Part shown: in pieces, positions 63,505 to 64,000 of the stretch | Layout of the letters: each line of letters opens with the position of its first letter | How positions within the stretch are numbered: position 1 is the stretch's first letter | Source of the DNA: Burkholderiales bacterium | GTDB lineage: Bacteria > Pseudomonadota > Gammaproteobacteria > Burkholderiales > Nitrosomonadaceae | NCBI GenBank assembly: GCA_015075225.1 | Contig: JABTUQ010000010.1 | Span: 1-64,000 of the forward strand | Reading direction: 5' to 3' | Length of the DNA: 64,000 nucleotides | The notes under the pieces: model-generated | The model's input: the letters and a program-made list of their open reading frames with translations, nothing else | Databases searched by the model: none | Told to the model about the DNA's origin: nothing | Program-made: the position numbers and the translations under genes

Positions 63505-64000
63505 ATGGGCAGTTCAGGTAAAAAGATCACCCGAATGAAATCGACTGCAATTCTGGCTCCCGCGATAGCGGTCATCCTGACGCTTACTGCTTGTGGAAAA
63601 TCCATGGATGCACAGGCACTGGTGGCCGAGGCAAAACAGTATCAGCAACAAGGTAACGACAAGGCTGCCATTATTCAATTAAAAAACGCATTACAGCAAA
63701 GCCCGAATGATCCGGAAATCCGTTATTTGCTGGGAACACTGTACAACAAGGAAGGGGACATTCTGTCTGCTGAGAAGGAACTGAGTAAGGCGCTTGATCT
63801 CGGTATGGATCCGATCAAAGTGTTGCCAGATCTTAGCCGTGCTTGGCTCGGGCAGGGTAAATTCCAGCAAGTGCTGGATGAAACCGGAAAATTATCCGAC
63901 AAAGGAAATTTTGCGGAACTGCTAACCCTGCGGGGGAATGCTTCACTGGCACTGGGTAAAATTGAAGAAGCCAAGGCATTGTTTGAACAGGCCTTGCAGG
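63505..64000 (+). CDS. prsT: TPR-repeat lipoprotein, PrsT-like (PEP-CTERM/XrtA system), partial
   Basis: The frame is open from the ATG at 63505, which has AGAGGTGG just upstream, to the window edge (165 codons). Residues 1-33 form a lipoprotein signal ending LTLTAC. Tetratricopeptide repeats follow (ALVAEAKQYQQQGNDKAAIIQLKNALQ, NDPEIRYLLGTLYNKEGDILSAEKELSKAL, TLRGNASLALGKIEEAKALFEQAL). This matches PrsT, the long TPR lipoprotein linked to exosortase XrtA and exopolysaccharide loci. Only the N-terminal part is visible, so other TPR lipoproteins cannot be excluded. Confidence 0.75.
   Translation, partial: MGSSGKKITRMKSTAILAPAIAVILTLTACGKSMDAQALVAEAKQYQQQGNDKAAIIQLKNALQQSPNDPEIRYLLGTLYNKEGDILSAEKELSKALDLGMDPIKVLPDLSRAWLGQGKFQQVLDETGKLSDKGNFAELLTLRGNASLALGKIEEAKALFEQALQ

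Noticed and set aside
1..64000. CRISPR array
   Set aside because: Repeats in the window are dispersed and palindromic; no series of regularly spaced identical repeats was seen.

Overview
The window looks like a chromosomal segment of a chemolithoautotrophic betaproteobacterium close to Nitrosomonas. The assignment rests on a phosphoribulokinase gene (Calvin cycle), betaproteobacterial gene order (rpmB-rpmG-radC / coaBC-dut; rplM-rpsI-argC; nadK-recN / hrcA-hemH), a PEP-CTERM/exosortase-type TPR lipoprotein at the right edge, and many short dispersed repeats. No rRNA or tRNA gene was recognised.

Left part (1 to about 10.4 kb) is accessory DNA. It opens with two minus-strand gene cassettes separated by a canonical 60-bp attC site, so the edge of an integron array lies here. 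It continues with a BrnT/BrnA toxin-antitoxin (TA) pair, a yjgR-like (DUF853 ATPase) gene wrecked by a decayed IS3-family element, an AT-rich gene-poor stretch, and a 433-residue protein of unknown function with an Rx4-6H motif suggestive of a HEPN ribonuclease. Next come a small two-helix membrane protein, a SIMPL-domain protein, and two more TA pairs (RelE/ParE-type toxin with an HTH protein; ParD/ParE). The -10 box of each TA promoter lies so close to the first start codon that the mRNAs should be leaderless or nearly so. A palindromic repeat family sits beside the TA loci, and a diverged direct repeat of about 260 bp with an FNR-like box brackets the first 6.5 kb.

Middle part (10.4 to 48 kb) is mostly core: yraN, an MsbA-type ABC exporter, rsmI, a YeiH-like exporter with two small partners, a soluble five-PAS chemoreceptor with a triple-CheW protein, rplM-rpsI-argC, a coiled-coil membrane protein plus bactofilin, recN, nadK, hrcA, hemH, an M48 lipoprotein protease, prk, uvrD, thrB, a LOG-family gene, polA, a fatty-acid desaturase, rpmG, rpmB, radC, coaBC, dut, a DUF192 protein, ffh, a cytochrome-assembly-like protein and xerD. 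A 130-140 bp MITE with YTAR target duplications occurs four times.

Right part (48 to 64 kb) has rne, then a 2-kb graveyard containing remnants of rluC and tesA and a damaged 5' end of a ybbA-type ATPase gene, followed by its intact ybbP-type permease. After that comes a complete iscR-sufA-sufB-sufC-sufD-sufS-sufU-nfu operon for Fe-S cluster assembly, preceded by a near-perfect type 1 IscR operator. The window ends inside a PrsT-like TPR lipoprotein gene.

A caution for the reader: hrcA, polA, rpmB and especially ffh carry frameshifting indels, several of them loss of one base from a short run. Because ffh and rpmB are normally essential or nearly so, part of this is probably sequence error rather than biology. 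rluC, tesA, yjgR and the IS3 copy look genuinely decayed.
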